A DNA stretch of 64,000 nt from Datura wrightii. Lineage: Eukaryota > Streptophyta > Magnoliopsida > Solanales > Solanaceae. Each line of letters starts with the position of its first letter. The stretch's first letter is position 1. The stretch is from the NCBI GenBank assembly GCA_035772735.1, contig JASDFA010000001.1:79448001-79512000 (forward strand), given 5' to 3'. Shown piece by piece: positions 10,001 through 22,217 of this stretch. The notes beneath the pieces were generated by a model, which searched no databases, was not told the DNA's origin, and saw only the letters and a list, made by a program, of their open reading frames with translations. A program made the translations under genes and the position numbers.

Positions 10001-11605
10001 TGATGTTGCCCAAACTACACCTTGTGAATGAGATATAAATAGACTGATGCCAAATATAGAATCCAACAAGGGTTGGGGTTGAGTCCCACGAGGAATATGA
10101 CGAGAACTTGAGTTAATGCGTTCAGCTAATACTATTGGCTTACTTATTTCCTAGGGGGGAAATATTCGAAACACAAAATAATAAACAAGAGTAAAGACTA
10201 GCAAATGTTTAAATCAATTTCGGTTGCATTCAATCAATAAAGTGACTAGCATTGTGTTTTCCATGACTTTATAAGCACAAGTCTTTTACACTAGTGATCT
10301 ATTCCGGTGTTTAGCATGCAATATTGGTAAGTTAAATTCACCTAAATGGTTGGTCCCCTATCTAGTGATTATCACCACGCAACTAGGTCTGTATATGGGT
10401 GTATGCTTAATTAACCCTTATCCTTAAAATCAAATTAGCTATTCCCTGACAAGGTCAAGCTATTAGATGAGGGTTGATAGCCTATAATCTCCGTTGTTAA
10501 CCCCTTTTGCCATTCATCACCCCCTTGATCCGGTGAGTAAGAATAAGGCAAATTCCAACATTTGCAACCGTTAAGCAACAATTAAAATGAAGGAAAAAAC
10601 AATACATGCATAAACCCCATTCAAGAATCACCAAGTATTTTTACCTATGTGTGTTAATGCATCATGGTTCCCACAACCCTAGTTATGGGTTTAGCTACTC
10701 ATACTTGTATGATAACAATCACAAAATAACGAAGAAATCATAATTATAACTTAAAACGATTCGTAGAAGAAAACCACATGGATCGAATAAAACACCAAAA
10801 CCAATGAACAAAACTTCAATGTTGTTTCATTCCTAACATCAAGAACAAAATTACAAACTTTGTTTCTTGAACCAAGAATGATCGTTAACAACACTAATTT
10901 GTGAAAAGTGGTAAAATAAACTGTACTCAAAAAATAAACCTAAATAATGTATTTATAGTTCCAAACAAAACTTTTCCTAATTAAAAACAGACTCCAGGTC
11001 AGTAGTGGTAATTGGCCAAGTAATGACTCGTTGGGTCTCTCAACGAGTGGTGGCCAGTGAATTTGAGTCATCCTCGACAATTTATCCAGTCATGGTGATA
11101 GGTCACCTAACGAATCGTTAGGCCTGGGCACGAGTCGTTAGGTCCCTCGTCGCCATGGATCACCAAATCTTCCAGTTCACTTGACGGATACTCACAATAT
11201 CTAATGACGAGTCGTAACTTCACCTAATGTCTCCTTATGTCTCTCGTTGTATTCATTGGGCATTCTTTAGAAATTTTCCTCCCAGTCTTCATGACTGTCA
11301 TAACAACTCATTACCATATGAAACGATTCATGCCTTCAACTCGTTAGGTGCACTGGTTCTCCTTTATAAAATACCTGCTCTTCTCCATGACTCCAGGAAC
11401 GAGTCGTTCATTGGGATAACGACTTGTGCCTTGACTAGCAGCCTGCACTTTGCTCAATGTACGCCTTACTTTGCCCAATTCACGTTTCGGACCTGTTTTC
11501 CTGCAACACTTAACACAAACACATCATATCTACATAAACATACATGGAATGTGCATATTTTCTTGGTTTTAAGCGTCTAAAGTGTCGTAAAATCACGACA
11601 CATCA
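10001..11605 (-). repeat. 5' LTR of G
   Basis: On the minus strand the LTR starts TGATGTGTCG at 11605 and ends CAACATCA at 10001, a good TG...CA pair next to the primer site. The first 24 bases form a hairpin: GTGTCGT and ACGACAC arms (11595-11601 and 11582-11588) with a 6-base loop. Positions 11000-11440 are packed with CGAGTCGTTAGG-type words in both orientations. A TATA-like box follows at 10950-10957. Small ORFs here (for example 11227-11580) are not genes. Confidence 0.88.
10950..10957 (-). promoter_or_regulatory. TATA-like box in G LTR
   Basis: The minus strand reads TATAAATA about 650 bases from the LTR start, just downstream of the word cluster. This fits a U3 promoter. Confidence 0.55.
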
Positions 11606-11934
11606 GATTACATGGCATTGTTAGATGAATAGCTCAAGGACAAATATTATGCAAGAGCTACGATAAGTTGGAAGCCTTTCTCAATCTTATGTCAGCAGGT
11701 AACAGAGATTACCCTGATACTGGTAAAGTGTTTGCGACGCAAAGTATGCCAGGCATGTTAGAGATTGATAGAGTCTCAGTAATAAGAGCTGATATTAGTC
11801 AGATATGTAACTTGATGAGAGACAATATTTGATATAGAAGAATGTCAGACCAGTGCAGCAAGTCCACCAAGCAAGCAAATGGCCCCGCCTTGTGAGATGT
11901 ATGGGGATAGTCACAATTATTTGAGATGCCCATT
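11606..11934 (+). pseudogene. Gag, middle/C-terminal fragment (A)
   Basis: One frame reads KSYDKLEAFLNLMSAGNRDYP, then MPGMLEIDRVSVIRADISQI, and after a stop a zinc-knuckle remnant CEMYGDSHNYLRCPF, in which the second cysteine of the C..C....H....C pattern is tyrosine. These segments are usual for Athila/Tat gag after the capsid domain. The fragment is cut right behind the knuckle by insertion of T3. Confidence 0.72.
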
Positions 11935-13770
11935 TGTGATGACCCGCCTAGGCCATAACCGGTGCTCAGCTAGCCTAACCACACCAAGCAAGCCGAGACC
12001 ACTATCGTGCTAAAAATTCGACAGAGTTTGCTCTGTACGGGAAGCAATCCATAAATTTAAACCTACAACACTCAGTAAAAAAGAATCCAACATACTATAA
12101 TACCAACATAATAGGCCTACAAAGGATCAAAACCATAGTTAGTGACTTCCATGAGACATTAGAAGTCACTAGTCATGCTATTACCAACACAAGCCAAAAC
12201 CAATTTACAAAACACTTTAGGAGAAAAACTCTAGGATTTAACTAAACTAAGTCTTAAAAAAAGTCGGCCCACATGAAGCAAGTGCAGGCTTACTGGATCA
12301 ATCGTCAGCTCTATCTATCCCTCTGTCAAGCTAAGATGTCACCTTAAGCTAAATTATCTATAAGGGGAAAAAGAAAGAAGGAGCGAGGTCAGATGCACTA
12401 ACTGAGTGAGTAATAATACAAACCGTAGAATTTATTTTGGACAAACATATATTAAAATTGCACAGTTTATAAGCCATCAATAATAGCTTATTCCACTCAA
12501 CATACCATTTAATGGATGAAAACTTTGTTCAAGCTGATTAAAAAAATAATAATAAATCATATCGATATTTATTAGGAGGATCCTATGCCAGTATGGAGTA
12601 TACCTTCTAACACTATGAATTTACCACAGCCGTCTGACTACCCTGTCAGCTAGGTTCCCTTCTGGATGGTCTTTGCACAATATTTATTTTTCCTACAAGG
12701 TGCACTAGGTCTAACAATCCCGACGTTAGATATCGGCGAAACTGGCAAAGTTAACTTCCTAAAATATTTTCTTTATAATGTAACATGTATTCATACTCTT
12801 TCTGTGTCAAATTTAAATTCACAAATATCATAACTCGTAAATAACACACATATATAAGAATAGCCAATATGTAAACTCATGGTAAGAATGATTCAACTCT
12901 TTTCAAATACTTGATCATACTATCGCTTGTCCATGTGCAAGAAGTCAATTTCTAAATAATACATTTAACTGTAGGAAAATAGATTAAAACATACTATAGT
13001 TGAAAACTAACTATGGAAGAATTATCACTCACAATACTTTTGCTGAATAACTCCAATTTGCTTCCTCGAAGGCTCAATTATCTAAAGAAAATTAGTGCAA
13101 CATTTGAGTATTCCTTATCCTTGGAGCGCATAAGATTATTTATTTCTAGAACAGAAACCTATACTCCCCGAACCCACTCAATTGTTAAGATTAATTCTAA
13201 CTAAATTCCTCCAAAAGTTCTTCTTCTCCACTTGTTATGGAAAAGGGATTTATCTATTATTTAATTTAAATAAAAAATATTAGATTTCTACTGATTACTT
13301 CTACACAATTCTGAATTTTTTTCAAGAAATTCAAAGCTTAGACCATTTTATATCCCTGTTGGAGTTGTTTCTAACATAAAGGAGGATTTTATGATAAATA
13401 TGTGCATCTAGACTTACCTGTAGCAGCCAAGAATAGTGAATAGAATTAGTCTCCTACAAATACTATTTTCTTTCTGCCTCTGCTGTCTTCCTCTTGTCTT
13501 CCCCATCTCTCTTTCGTATCTCTCGTCTTCATATTGATTTTTTTCAAAGGAATACTGCTAGACAACTTTATGTTGAAACACCGCAGTGTTTTATGCCAAA
13601 TTTTTTCCACCACGCCTTTACTCTCTCTCTACTTACTATTTGCTGAATATTAAGGAGGTCAGGTATTAACTTAAGACTTAGATAGTTAAATAGGTTAAGG
13701 GTGATAGTTGGGTATTACAAGTGGTTGTCTTAACATAAATGTGTCAGGTCCAATATTTTTAGTCATTACA
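11935..13770 (-). repeat. 3' LTR of T3
   Basis: The plus strand reads TGTGATGACCCGCCTAGGCC at the left edge and ends TTTAGTCATTACA. It matches 18848-20696 throughout, for example GTGCACTAGGT...CCCGACGTTAGATATCGG at 12700 and 19625. A weak polypurine tract (CATTAGGATAGAGAA on the minus strand) lies next to it at 13771-13785. The ORFs at 13013-13204 and 13708-13923 are chance ORFs. Confidence 0.92.
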
Positions 13771-13829
13771 TTCTCTATCCTAATGAAAATTCGGTCCCCG
13801 AATTTTAAACATAAACTTATAAAACAATC

Positions 13830-15127
13830 GAGGGTACTTGGCTCACATCACCTCCTCATCTTCCCATGTCGCTTCCTTAAGATGATTTTTCCATACTACT
13901 TTCACTGTCGCAATCTCTTTTGATCACAACTTTCTTGCTTGTCTTTCTATTATGAACACTGGTTCCTCTTCGTAGGTTAGAAGTTCATCTCACTGAATAT
14001 TTGATTCTTCGAGCACATGAGTGGAGTTTGGTATGTACTTCTATAACATAGACACATGAAATAGTGGATATATAGATGATAACTCAGGTGGAAGCACTAA
14101 CTGATATGCAACAATACCAATTTTATCAAGTATCTCGTATGGCCTGATGTATCTTGGACTCAATTTTCCCTTCTTCCCAAATCTCAAGACGACTTGCATT
14201 GGTGATACTCGTAGGAATACATGATCTCCAACTGAAAACTCTAACTCTCGATGTCTTTTATCCGCATAAGCTTTTTTGCTACTCTAAGCTACTAGCAATC
14301 TTTGTTTAATTATTTGAACCTTATCTAGTGCTGATTTTACCAGATCGGGACCCAATATCTTTGCTTCACCAGCCTCGAACAACTCAATAGGAGATCGACA
14401 TCATCTTCCGAATAAAAACCTCATAAAGCGCCATTTGTATATTGGCTTGGAAGCTGTTATTGTAAGAAAACTCAAGTAGAGGTAGGTACTTATCCCAGCG
14501 ACCACCAAAATCAAGAACACAACATCTCAACATATCTTCCAATGTCTGTATGGTTCGCTCTGATTGTCCATCAGTCTACGGGTAAAATGTAGAACTCAGA
14601 TCAACTCATGTTTCCAATGCTCCTTGGAATGCTTTCCAAAAGTGCGAGGTGAACTGGGAATTCCTATCCGATGTAATAGAAATTGGAACCCCATGAAGCC
14701 TGACAATCTCGTCCGTATAAATTTCTGCAAGATGTGCACCATTATAGTTAGTTTTTTCTGGCAAAAAGTGTGCTGACTTCGTCAATCGATCTACGACTAC
14801 CCATATGGAATCATAACCCTTGAGAGTTTTCGGTAACCCAGTCACGAAATCCATGGTGATCCGCTCCCACTTCCACTCTAGTATCTCGAGTTGTTGCATT
14901 AACCCTGTGGGTCCCTAATGCTCAGCCTTAACTTGTTGGCAAGTCAAACATCGAGTGATATGATTTGCAATATCTTTCTTCATACCCTCCCACCAGTACA
15001 ACTGGCAAAGGTCCTGATACATCTTTGTAGATCCGTGATGAATCGAGTATTTGGAGCCATGTGCTTCTCCGAGCAAGTTTATCTTAAACCACAAACATCT
15101 GGTGCACAAATGCGATTCCCAAGTCAT
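13830..15127 (-). pseudogene. Integrase with chromodomain-like tail (T3)
   Basis: The zinc finger is at 14915-15090 and looks complete ([17 protein letters not shown]...[11 protein letters not shown]). The core at 14606-14899 has the first catalytic aspartate (ITMDFVTGLP), the DSIWVVVDRLTKSAHF segment and the second aspartate (ITSDRNSQF). The third acidic residue lies in [11 protein letters not shown] in another frame near 14530-14570. A GPY-like module (GKKGKLSPRYIRPYEIL) is at about 14130-14190, and the tail VKVVWKNHLKEATWEDEE is at about 13850-13910. All catalytic residues can be seen, so this integrase is disabled by frameshifts rather than by active-site loss. Confidence 0.87.
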
Positions 15128-16428
15128 AGTACCCCTTGATAATCTAGGGTAAAATATTTATTCTTTTTGACAATATTTTCATCTCTAATTTTGCATAACA
15201 GAGAATCCAAGTATTATTTTTCCTTTATATCTACCATTAGGGATGACTTGGCCTGGATACATGCCAATAATGAACCAGCGTGGCCCAAACAGAAGGTTAC
15301 GCCATTCTCTTTCAATTTGAAATTTCTCTTGCTAGAGGTCTCCTTAATGGGGTAAGGTTGGCCAAACTGCCCATAGACTTCTGGCTTAATGCGTCGGCCA
15401 CTACATTAGCTTTGCTTGGATGGTACAAAATTGAACAGTCTTGGTCCTTCAATAGCTCCACCCATCTTTGTTGTCGAAGGTTAAAATATTCTTGCTGAAA
15501 GATATATTGCAGGATCTTACGATCAATATAAATATCACATTTCTATCCATATAAATAATGTCGCCAAATCTTGAGAGGAAAAACTACCGCAGCCATCTCT
15601 AGGTCATGTGTAGGGTAATTCTGTTCATTCCTTTTCAACTGCCTTGAAGCATAAGCTAGGAATCGTCCATTTTTCATAAGAACACACCCAAGTCCTACTC
15701 GAGAGGCATCACAATAAACCGCAAATCCTCCAGTCCCCGACAGAAGTACTAATACTGGGGCTGTTGTCAAACTTTCCTTGAGCTTTTGGAAACATTGTTC
15801 GCATGCCTTTGACTATTGAAACATGACATTCTTTTGTGTTAGCTTTTTCAAAGGAGCAACTATCTTGGATAAATCCTGCACGAAGCGCCTATAATAGCCC
15901 GCGAGACCCAAGAAGCTTCATATCTCAATCACGATAGTTGGCCTTGGCCACTTCTTTACTGCTTCCACTTTCTTTGGATCAACTAAGATTCCTTCATTCG
16001 ACACAATATTACCTAGGAAGGAAACTTGGTTCAACCAAAATTCACACTTGGAGAATTTAGTGTATAATTAATGTTCTCAGAGTGCTTGTAACACTATCCT
16101 CTAGTATTGTTCGTGACCTTCATATGTTTTAGAGTACACAAGGATATCATCGATAAACACGATCACAAATTTGTTCAAATAAGACTTCAACACTCTTTTC
16201 ATCATGTTCATAAATGAAGAGGGTGCATTTGTTAGACCAAAAGGAATTACTAAGAATTCATAGTGCCCACATCTTATTCAAAAAAGTGGTCTTAGAGATG
16301 TCTTCACCTATAATACATAACTGATGGTATTCCGATCTCAAGTCAATCTTTGAGACCTCCTTGCACCTTGAAGCTGGTCAAATAGATCATCAATATGTGG
16401 CAGCGGGTATTTCTTGCGTGAGATAACC
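15128..16428 (-). pseudogene. Reverse transcriptase palm and RNase H (T3)
   Basis: RNase H starts in the open stretch 15543-15770 ([34 protein letters not shown]). The catalytic RT box FIDDILVYS is at about 16140-16170, with many frame changes around it. The connection region with a YH.SK.N.VADALS-like remnant is at about 15370-15440. The N-terminal part of RT is in the open frame at 16429-16620. Confidence 0.85.
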
Positions 16429-17193
16429 TTATTTAATTGTCGATAATCTATGCAAAATCCCATGGGTTCTATCTTTCTTCTTTACGAACATGACTGGTTC
16501 ACCCCATGACAAAGTGCTTAATCTAATAAATCCCTTGTTTAATAGGTCTTTTGGTTGTTCTTTGAGTTCCTTCAACTCTTTTGGTGCCATTCGATATAAA
16601 GATATCGATATGGGTTGTGTCCCTAGTATTAAATCAACGTCGAAATTGATTTCTCTAACAGGAGGTAATCCAGGTAGATCTTTTGGGAGTATTTCAGGGA
16701 ATTCTCTAACCACATGGACAACTTCTAATTTTGGTGTGATAATCTTTGTATCCTTGAAACAAGCCAAGAAGCCTTGGAAAACTTTTCTTAGCATTCTTTT
16801 TGCACCCATGAATGATATCAAATTATTCAGAGGTGATCCTTGGCCACCTTGTAAGATGAAACTTGGTTCACCCGGTATGTTAAAGCAAACCATTTTAGAA
16901 TAGTAATCAGCGGATGCGTGAGATGGTGCCAACCAATCCATGCCCATGATTACATCAAAATCTACCATATCCATCTTGAAAAAGTCTACTAACGTATCTT
17001 TCCCCTGGACATTGAGTTGACAAGAATGATACACTCGCTTAACCAGTAAAGATTCTCCAATTGGTGTAGCAACCAGAAAAGGATTTGTTAACAACTTTGG
17101 CAATCTACTAAACCTCATTGAAAAATATAAGGACACATAGGAATGGGTGGATCCAGGATCAATTAAAGTAATAGAGTCAAATGAACACACCAA
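16429..17193 (-). pseudogene. Protease and RT N-terminus in one open frame (T3)
   Basis: A 254-codon open stretch. It starts with the aspartic protease active site LIDPGSTHSYVS (residues about 10-22), followed by VATPIGESLLVKRVYHSC, DFDVIMGMDWL (about residue 80-90) and a linker. It then enters RT with PGLPPVREINFDVDLILGTQPISI and [22 protein letters not shown]. The protease looks intact and is the best preserved protease in the window. RT breaks down after the VKKKD segment. The first methionine is internal; the real polyprotein would start in gag. Confidence 0.88.
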
Positions 17194-17367
17194 AAGTATT
17201 CCTGTGATTATCGGATTATATGTGAAATGTTACAACATAATAAAGAGTACAAGTATATGGTCCGAGTTCAAGTTCAATTAAACAATTTCATCAAGTAAGC
17301 ATACTAAAAGTGTACCTATGGAAACTACATTTAACGCTTCAACGTCTTGACTACTCAAAGAAAACAC

Positions 17368-18687
17368 TCAGGATTGGCCTCTACCCACTGCTCCTGACCC
17401 TTTATCACTAGTACTTTTGTTCCCAGTACCTCTTCCTGCTGGTCCAGAATTATCCCTAGCAGCATAAGAGGCAGATTTTGTTGGTGTACCATTCATGGAT
17501 ATTGATGTTTGACTAGGTCCCCTGTGATTACATGAGAAATCCCTCTTGTGATGTCCCATCTTTCTACATCAAACATATGCACCGATCTCTCTCAAACATG
17601 AGCTGGAATGAGCCTTATGAAAACTAGGCAAGTAGCTATCGTGTGGTTGGTTTGTCCAGTCGATGGTGTAGAGCCTTTATGGTTCTGTTTGGTAGGAGCA
17701 CTACTAGATGACTGGGCAATGGAGGCACCCTCAGTCCGTGCAGTCTTCAGATGATTTTGAGATCTAGAGTCACGTCTTATGTGAATACCCCCTTCAGAAG
17801 ATCCTACAATTCTCGTTCTCTAATTTTGTACTTTAGCTGATCTTTCTTCTCTCCATCTCTACATCTCTTGCAACATCTACTTCTTGTGAGTAGGTGATAT
17901 CTCCTTTTGTCAAATGTGAGGCCATTGGTTTGAACAATGGATCAACCAGACATCGTATGAACCTCTTAGCCCACATAGAATCACTCATGACATATGGTGC
18001 ATGTCGAGACAAATGAGTGAACTAGATATCAAATTCATTCACCGACATTTCTAGGGTTTGTCTCAATCCCTCGAATTGTATCAACAAAGCATCCCTTAGG
18101 CTCATGGGTAAGAATCGGTCAGTAAATGCATCACAAAACTCCTTCCATTCCAAGGGACGTAAGTTACTTGGTCGCTTTGCCATTAAATATTTAAACCATT
18201 CTTCAACTATATCTTGTAAACAGTAGGAAACTATTTCAACCGACCTTGTGCTGGAACATTCAAGAGTGTCTAAGGCTTTCTGAATTCCACCCAAAAATAA
18301 TAGGAGGTCTTCAGTCTCACTAGCCTCTATAAACACCAGAGTTTTTCACTCAAGAAACTCTTGAATTGGCCTACGGAGTGGCTTATCAGATTAATTATGT
18401 CCATTATTCCCTTCAGGCATCATATTGACCTGAGGTTGTATTTGGATCTTCTCTACCAAACTCTCCATCGCTTGTTGAAACATTGCATCTATCATGTCAA
18501 CTTCGACAGTCTGAGGTTGTGACGATGGTATCACCATATTTTCAGTAACCAGATCGACAGTCTGCTTAGCTGGTACGCCCTGATCTCTCCTTCGACCCCA
18601 ACCTAAGTTTAGTGGAAGCATGACTCTATATTCCATATGTAAGCATACCAATGATGTTAGATTCTTACTTGGCTCTAAACCACTCAT
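17368..18687 (-). pseudogene. Gag of T3
   Basis: The N-terminal part is at 18391-18687, starting MSGLEPSKNL. The gag core is at 18022-18336 and contains EEWFKYLMAKRP...LEWKEFCDAFTDRFLPMSLRDAL, the usual retrotransposon gag pattern. The C-terminal part (17368-17600) has a damaged zinc knuckle (CRKMGHHKRDFS) and a glycine/serine-rich tail. Separated by frameshifts at about 17900 and 18360. Positions 17194-17367 link to the protease and hold several stops. Confidence 0.85.
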
Positions 18688-18831
18688 AACCTTATAAGAT
18701 TTAACAAAGAATAAGAAATATCGATCCTATCCAACTTCTGCAGAATCTCGATCGTGCATATGGTGCATAACATATACATAATTAAGTATCCACTAAAATC
18801 GATGCTCCTTAAGTCAAACCCTAAACCTAAG

Positions 18832-18844
18832 GCTCAGATACCAA
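18832..18844 (-). other. Primer binding site (initiator tRNA-Met) of T3
   Basis: The minus strand reads TTGGTATCTGAGC, close to the common TGGTATCAGAGC, and lies three bases inside the 5' LTR. The leader between 18688 and 18831 shows nothing else. Confidence 0.88.
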
Positions 18845-18847
18845 CTT

Positions 18848-20696
18848 TGTCAGGACCCACCTAGGCCATGACTAGCACTCAGCTAGCCTAAGCCCACCAA
18901 GCAAGCCTGCACCACTATCGTGATAAAAATTTGACAGAGGTTTCTCTGTACGGGGAGCAATCCATAAATTTAAACATGTCAACCCTTAGTAAAGAGGAAT
19001 CCAACATACTATAATACCGATAGAATAGGCTTATAAAGATATTAAAACCATAGTCAGTGACTTCCACGAGACATTTAGAAGTAACTAGTCATGCCATTAC
19101 CAACACAAGCCAAAACCAACTTACAAAACATATTCAAGGAGCAAAACTCTAGGATTTAACTAAATAATATACTGAATTAGTCTAACAAAATGTCGGCCCA
19201 TATGAAGCAAGTGCAGGCTTATTGGATCAATTGTCAGCTCTATCTATCCCTCTGTCAAGCCAAGAGGTCACCATCAGCTAAATTATCTGTAAGGGGAAAA
19301 AGAAAGAAGGAGTAGGGTCAGTCAAACTGACTGAGTGAGTAATAATATCAACCATAGCATTTATTTAGGAAAAACATCTATTAAAATCACACAGTTTATA
19401 AACCATCAATAATAGCTTATTCTAAACAACATACCATTTAATGTATGAAAACTTTGTTCAAGCTGATTCAAAAAAAATGATAAAGTATATCAATATTTAT
19501 TAGGAGGATCTTATGCCAGTATGGAGTATAACTTATGAAACTATGAATTTACAATAGTCGTCTGACTACCCAGTCAACTAGGTTCCCTTTTGGAGGGTCT
19601 TTGCACAATATTTATTTTTCCTACAAGGTGCACTAGGTTTAACAATCCCGACGTTAGATATCGGGGAAACTGGCAAACTTAACTTCCTAAAATATTTTCT
19701 TTATAATGTAACATATATTCATAATCTTTCTGTGTCAAATTTAAATTCACAAATATCATAACTCGTAAATAATACACATATATAAGAATAGCCAACATGT
19801 GAACTCACGGTAAGAATGATTCAACGCATTTCAAATACTTGATCGTACTATAGCTTGTTCGTGTGAAAGTAGTTAGTTTCTAAATAATACATTTCAATGC
19901 AGGAAAATAGATTAAAACATACTCTAGTTGAAAACTAACTATGGTTATCACTCACAATACTTTTGGCGCATAACTCCGATTTGCTTCCTCGAAGGCTCAA
20001 TTATCTAAAGAAAATATAGTGCAACATTTGAGTATTCCTTATCCTTAGAACGCATAAAATTATTTATTTCCAAAATAGAAACCTGTACTCCCCGAACCCA
20101 CTCAATTTTTAAGATTAATTCTGACTAACTTCCTCCAAAAGTTCTTCTTCTCCACTTGTTATGGAAAAGGGATTTATCTATTATTTATTTTAAATAAAAA
20201 TTTTTAAATTGCTACTAATTACTTCTACCCAGTTCTGAATTTTTTTCAACAAATTTAAAGCTTAGACCATTTTATATCCCTGTTGGAGTTGTTGTCAACA
20301 GAAAGGAGGGATTTAATGGTAAATATGTGCATCAAGACTTACCTGTAGCAGTCAAGAATGGTGGAAAGAACTAGTCTCCTATAGATACTGAATTTTTTTC
20401 TGCCTTTGCGGTATTCCTCTTCTCTTCCCCTTCTCTCTTCCGCTTCTCTCCTCTTCCTATTGATTTTCTTGAAAGGATCACTGCTTGACAACTTTATGCT
20501 GAAATACCGCAGTGTTTTATGCTAATTTTTTTCACCGCCCCTTTGCTCTCTCTCTGCTTACTATTTTATGAATATTAAGGCGGTGGGTTATTAACTTAAG
20601 ACTTAGATAGTTAAATGGGTTAGGGGAGATGGGTTGGGTATTAGAAGTGGTTGTCTTAACTTAAATAGGCCAGGCCCAATTCTTTTAGTCATTACA
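18848..20696 (-). repeat. 5' LTR of T3
   Basis: Starts TGTCAGGACCCACCTAGGCC and ends TTTAGTCATTACA on the plus strand, matching the other LTR end to end. The next bases (CTTTGAACCC) belong to element A. Confidence 0.92.
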
Positions 20697-22075
20697 CTTT
20701 GAACCCAGAATTAGTTTTTTTATGTTGGACAACAGAATGTGGTCGGGGATATCAGGGGAACAGCTATCCCTCGAACTACAGAAACCACCCAAATTTTTCT
20801 TGGGGTGGTCAATAGAGTGCTCAAACACTCCCATACCACCCTTTTCCAAAATTAGCACTTATAACCACCAGCACTGCAATTGAACAGTTCATTAGAGGAG
20901 ACTTTTAAGCAGTTCATGTCATATCATCAATAGTAATAACAAATAAACAATGAAACAAAGAAATTGTTGACTGACATGCAACGTCAGCTCAATCAGTTAG
21001 CCAGTGCATAACATACTAGACCACTAGGTGCATTACTTGGGGACACAAAGAAAAATCCTAAGGAAATAGTGAATGCAATCTCCCTTAGAAGTGGAAAAGT
21101 GTTATAAGAGGCGCCATAAGCAAGCAAGGGAGCAAATGTTGGTAAGAAGGTGAAGGCTAAGCCCGAAGTGGTAAGTGCCACACCTTCACCACCATTTTTG
21201 TAAAGATTGCAGAAGAGTAAGAAGAATGCTAGAAGTTTTTGGACATCTTCAAAGAGCTCCATATAAATATCCCTCTAATTAATTCTTTGAAAGAAATTTC
21301 CAAATATGTGAAATATCTCAAGGATGTTGTTACATGCAAGTGGAGACATGTAGAGTTAGAGATGATCACACTTAATAAAAAGTGCAGTTGTAGGGTGTTA
21401 AGCAAGATTCCTCAAAAGCTTAAAGACCCAGGGAGTTTTACCCTCTTCATAGAAATTAGTGAAATTGAAGTGGTGCAAGATATTTGTGATCTAGGGTTAG
21501 GGATAAATTTGATGCCTTTATCTATGTTTAAGATGCTTGGGTTAGGTAAACCAAGGCTCACTACTATCACATTGTAGCTTGCTAACAGGTAATATAAATT
21601 TGATGCCCCTATCTATGTTTAAGACGCTTAAGTTAGGTAAACCAAGGCCCACTATTATCACATTGTAGCTTGTTAACAGGTCTTCCCCCGAGGGCATCAT
21701 TGAGGATGTGTTGATTGGTGTCAGAAAGTTTCTAATCCTTACTGACTTTATAATCCTCGATTTTGAAGTAGATGAGAAGGTACATATCATATTGGGGTGG
21801 CCATTCTTGGCAACTGGAGGAGCCCTTATTAATGTGAGAGCAGGAAAGATCGAAATGAGAATAGACGATGACGAAGCAACCTTCAACGTGTACAAATCCA
21901 TTTCCTCTCCCTCATATCATAGAGACCTATGCATGATCAAGGAGGTGATATATTATAGGTATGGGGTAGAGAAGGAGAAGAAAATAGGACCCTATGGTGA
22001 GGTGGTAGTAGAGAATAATACTAGGATTCTCACATTCAGTATGAGGTTTGAATAAAAATTGAATGGTGGTACAGT
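20697..22075 (+). pseudogene. Gag C-terminus and protease (A)
   Basis: After a poorly readable stretch (20697-20950), the gag-protease linker is seen as DTKKNPKEIVNAISLRSGK (about 21040-21100). The protease region follows from 21239: ISKYVKYLKDVVTCK, KKCSCRVLSKIPQKLKDPGSFTLF, and the active-site segment CDLGLGINLMPLSMFK (DLG with the usual ASI changed to LGI). A 91-bp tandem duplication then breaks the frame. The rest is open at 21708-22055 with DFIILDFEVDEKVHIILGWPFLATGGALINVRAGKIEMRI, which matches the flap and C-terminal part of Athila-type proteases. The stop is at about 22053. No RT follows. Confidence 0.83.
21503..21681 (+). repeat. 91-bp tandem duplication in protease (A)
   Basis: ATAAATTTGATGCC starts at 21503 and again at 21594, and both copies end in TTAACAGGT or CTAACAGGT. 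Ninety-one is not a multiple of three, so the duplication alone shifts the frame and duplicates part of the active-site helix. The copies differ at several positions. Confidence 0.93.
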
Positions 22076-22178
22076 GAAGAAAAAGCACAAGATATGAAGG
22101 ACTGAGTTTGATAAACCTCCTAAGAGGAGGAGAAAGCATTTGAGGAATACCTCAAATTGAGGGAAAATTCTTAGTGTT

Positions 22179-22217
22179 GTGACGTTAAATCAGGCATTGA
22201 TCGAGAGGCAAACCGAT
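22179..22217 (+). promoter_or_regulatory. Conserved post-protease box (A copy)
   Basis: TTGTGACGTTAAATCAGGC...GAGAGGCAAACC. The same box, better kept (GTTAAATAAG...GGGAGGCAACCCAAGT), lies just after the protease stop in C1 (32087-32134), D (40991-41036) and C2 (48917-48963). Its function is unknown to me. Confidence 0.65.

Larger units (their letters stand above)
8468..11605 (-). mobile_element. G: truncated Athila-like retrotransposon (5' LTR plus gag)
   Basis: Minus-strand order is 5' LTR (10001-11605), tRNA-Asp primer site, then gag to about 8468, where T1 sequence begins. Everything downstream of gag is missing. The tRNA-Asp primer site and the gag type (with a MIQLLNMKGIFAGHATDNAHIYLTNF-like region) are typical of the Athila/Tat side of Ty3/gypsy. 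The right end lies against gag of element A, so G probably inserted into A, and a later deletion removed its 3' half together with the left part of A. Confidence 0.85.
11935..20696 (-). mobile_element. T3: complete Ty3/gypsy element with both LTRs
   Basis: Two long LTRs (11935-13770 and 18848-20696) flank gag, protease, RT/RNase H and integrase in gypsy order on the minus strand, with a tRNA-Met primer site at 18832-18844. Total about 8.8 kb. It interrupts gag of element A just after the zinc knuckle. The exact 5-bp target duplication is unclear: flanks are CCATT and CTTTG with the best-aligned ends, or ATTTG and CTTTG if the left end is set two bases further right. The two LTRs align over their whole length with moderate divergence, so the insertion is not recent. 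It has the same chromodomain-like integrase end as T1 and E. Confidence 0.92.

Noticed and set aside
11227..11580. 117-codon plus-strand ORF
   Set aside because: Lies inside the G LTR, opposite to the element, with no protein-like pattern.
11930..20701. A clean 5-bp target duplication for T3
   Set aside because: Flanks do not match exactly under either choice of the left end (CCATT or ATTTG against CTTTG); left open rather than claimed.
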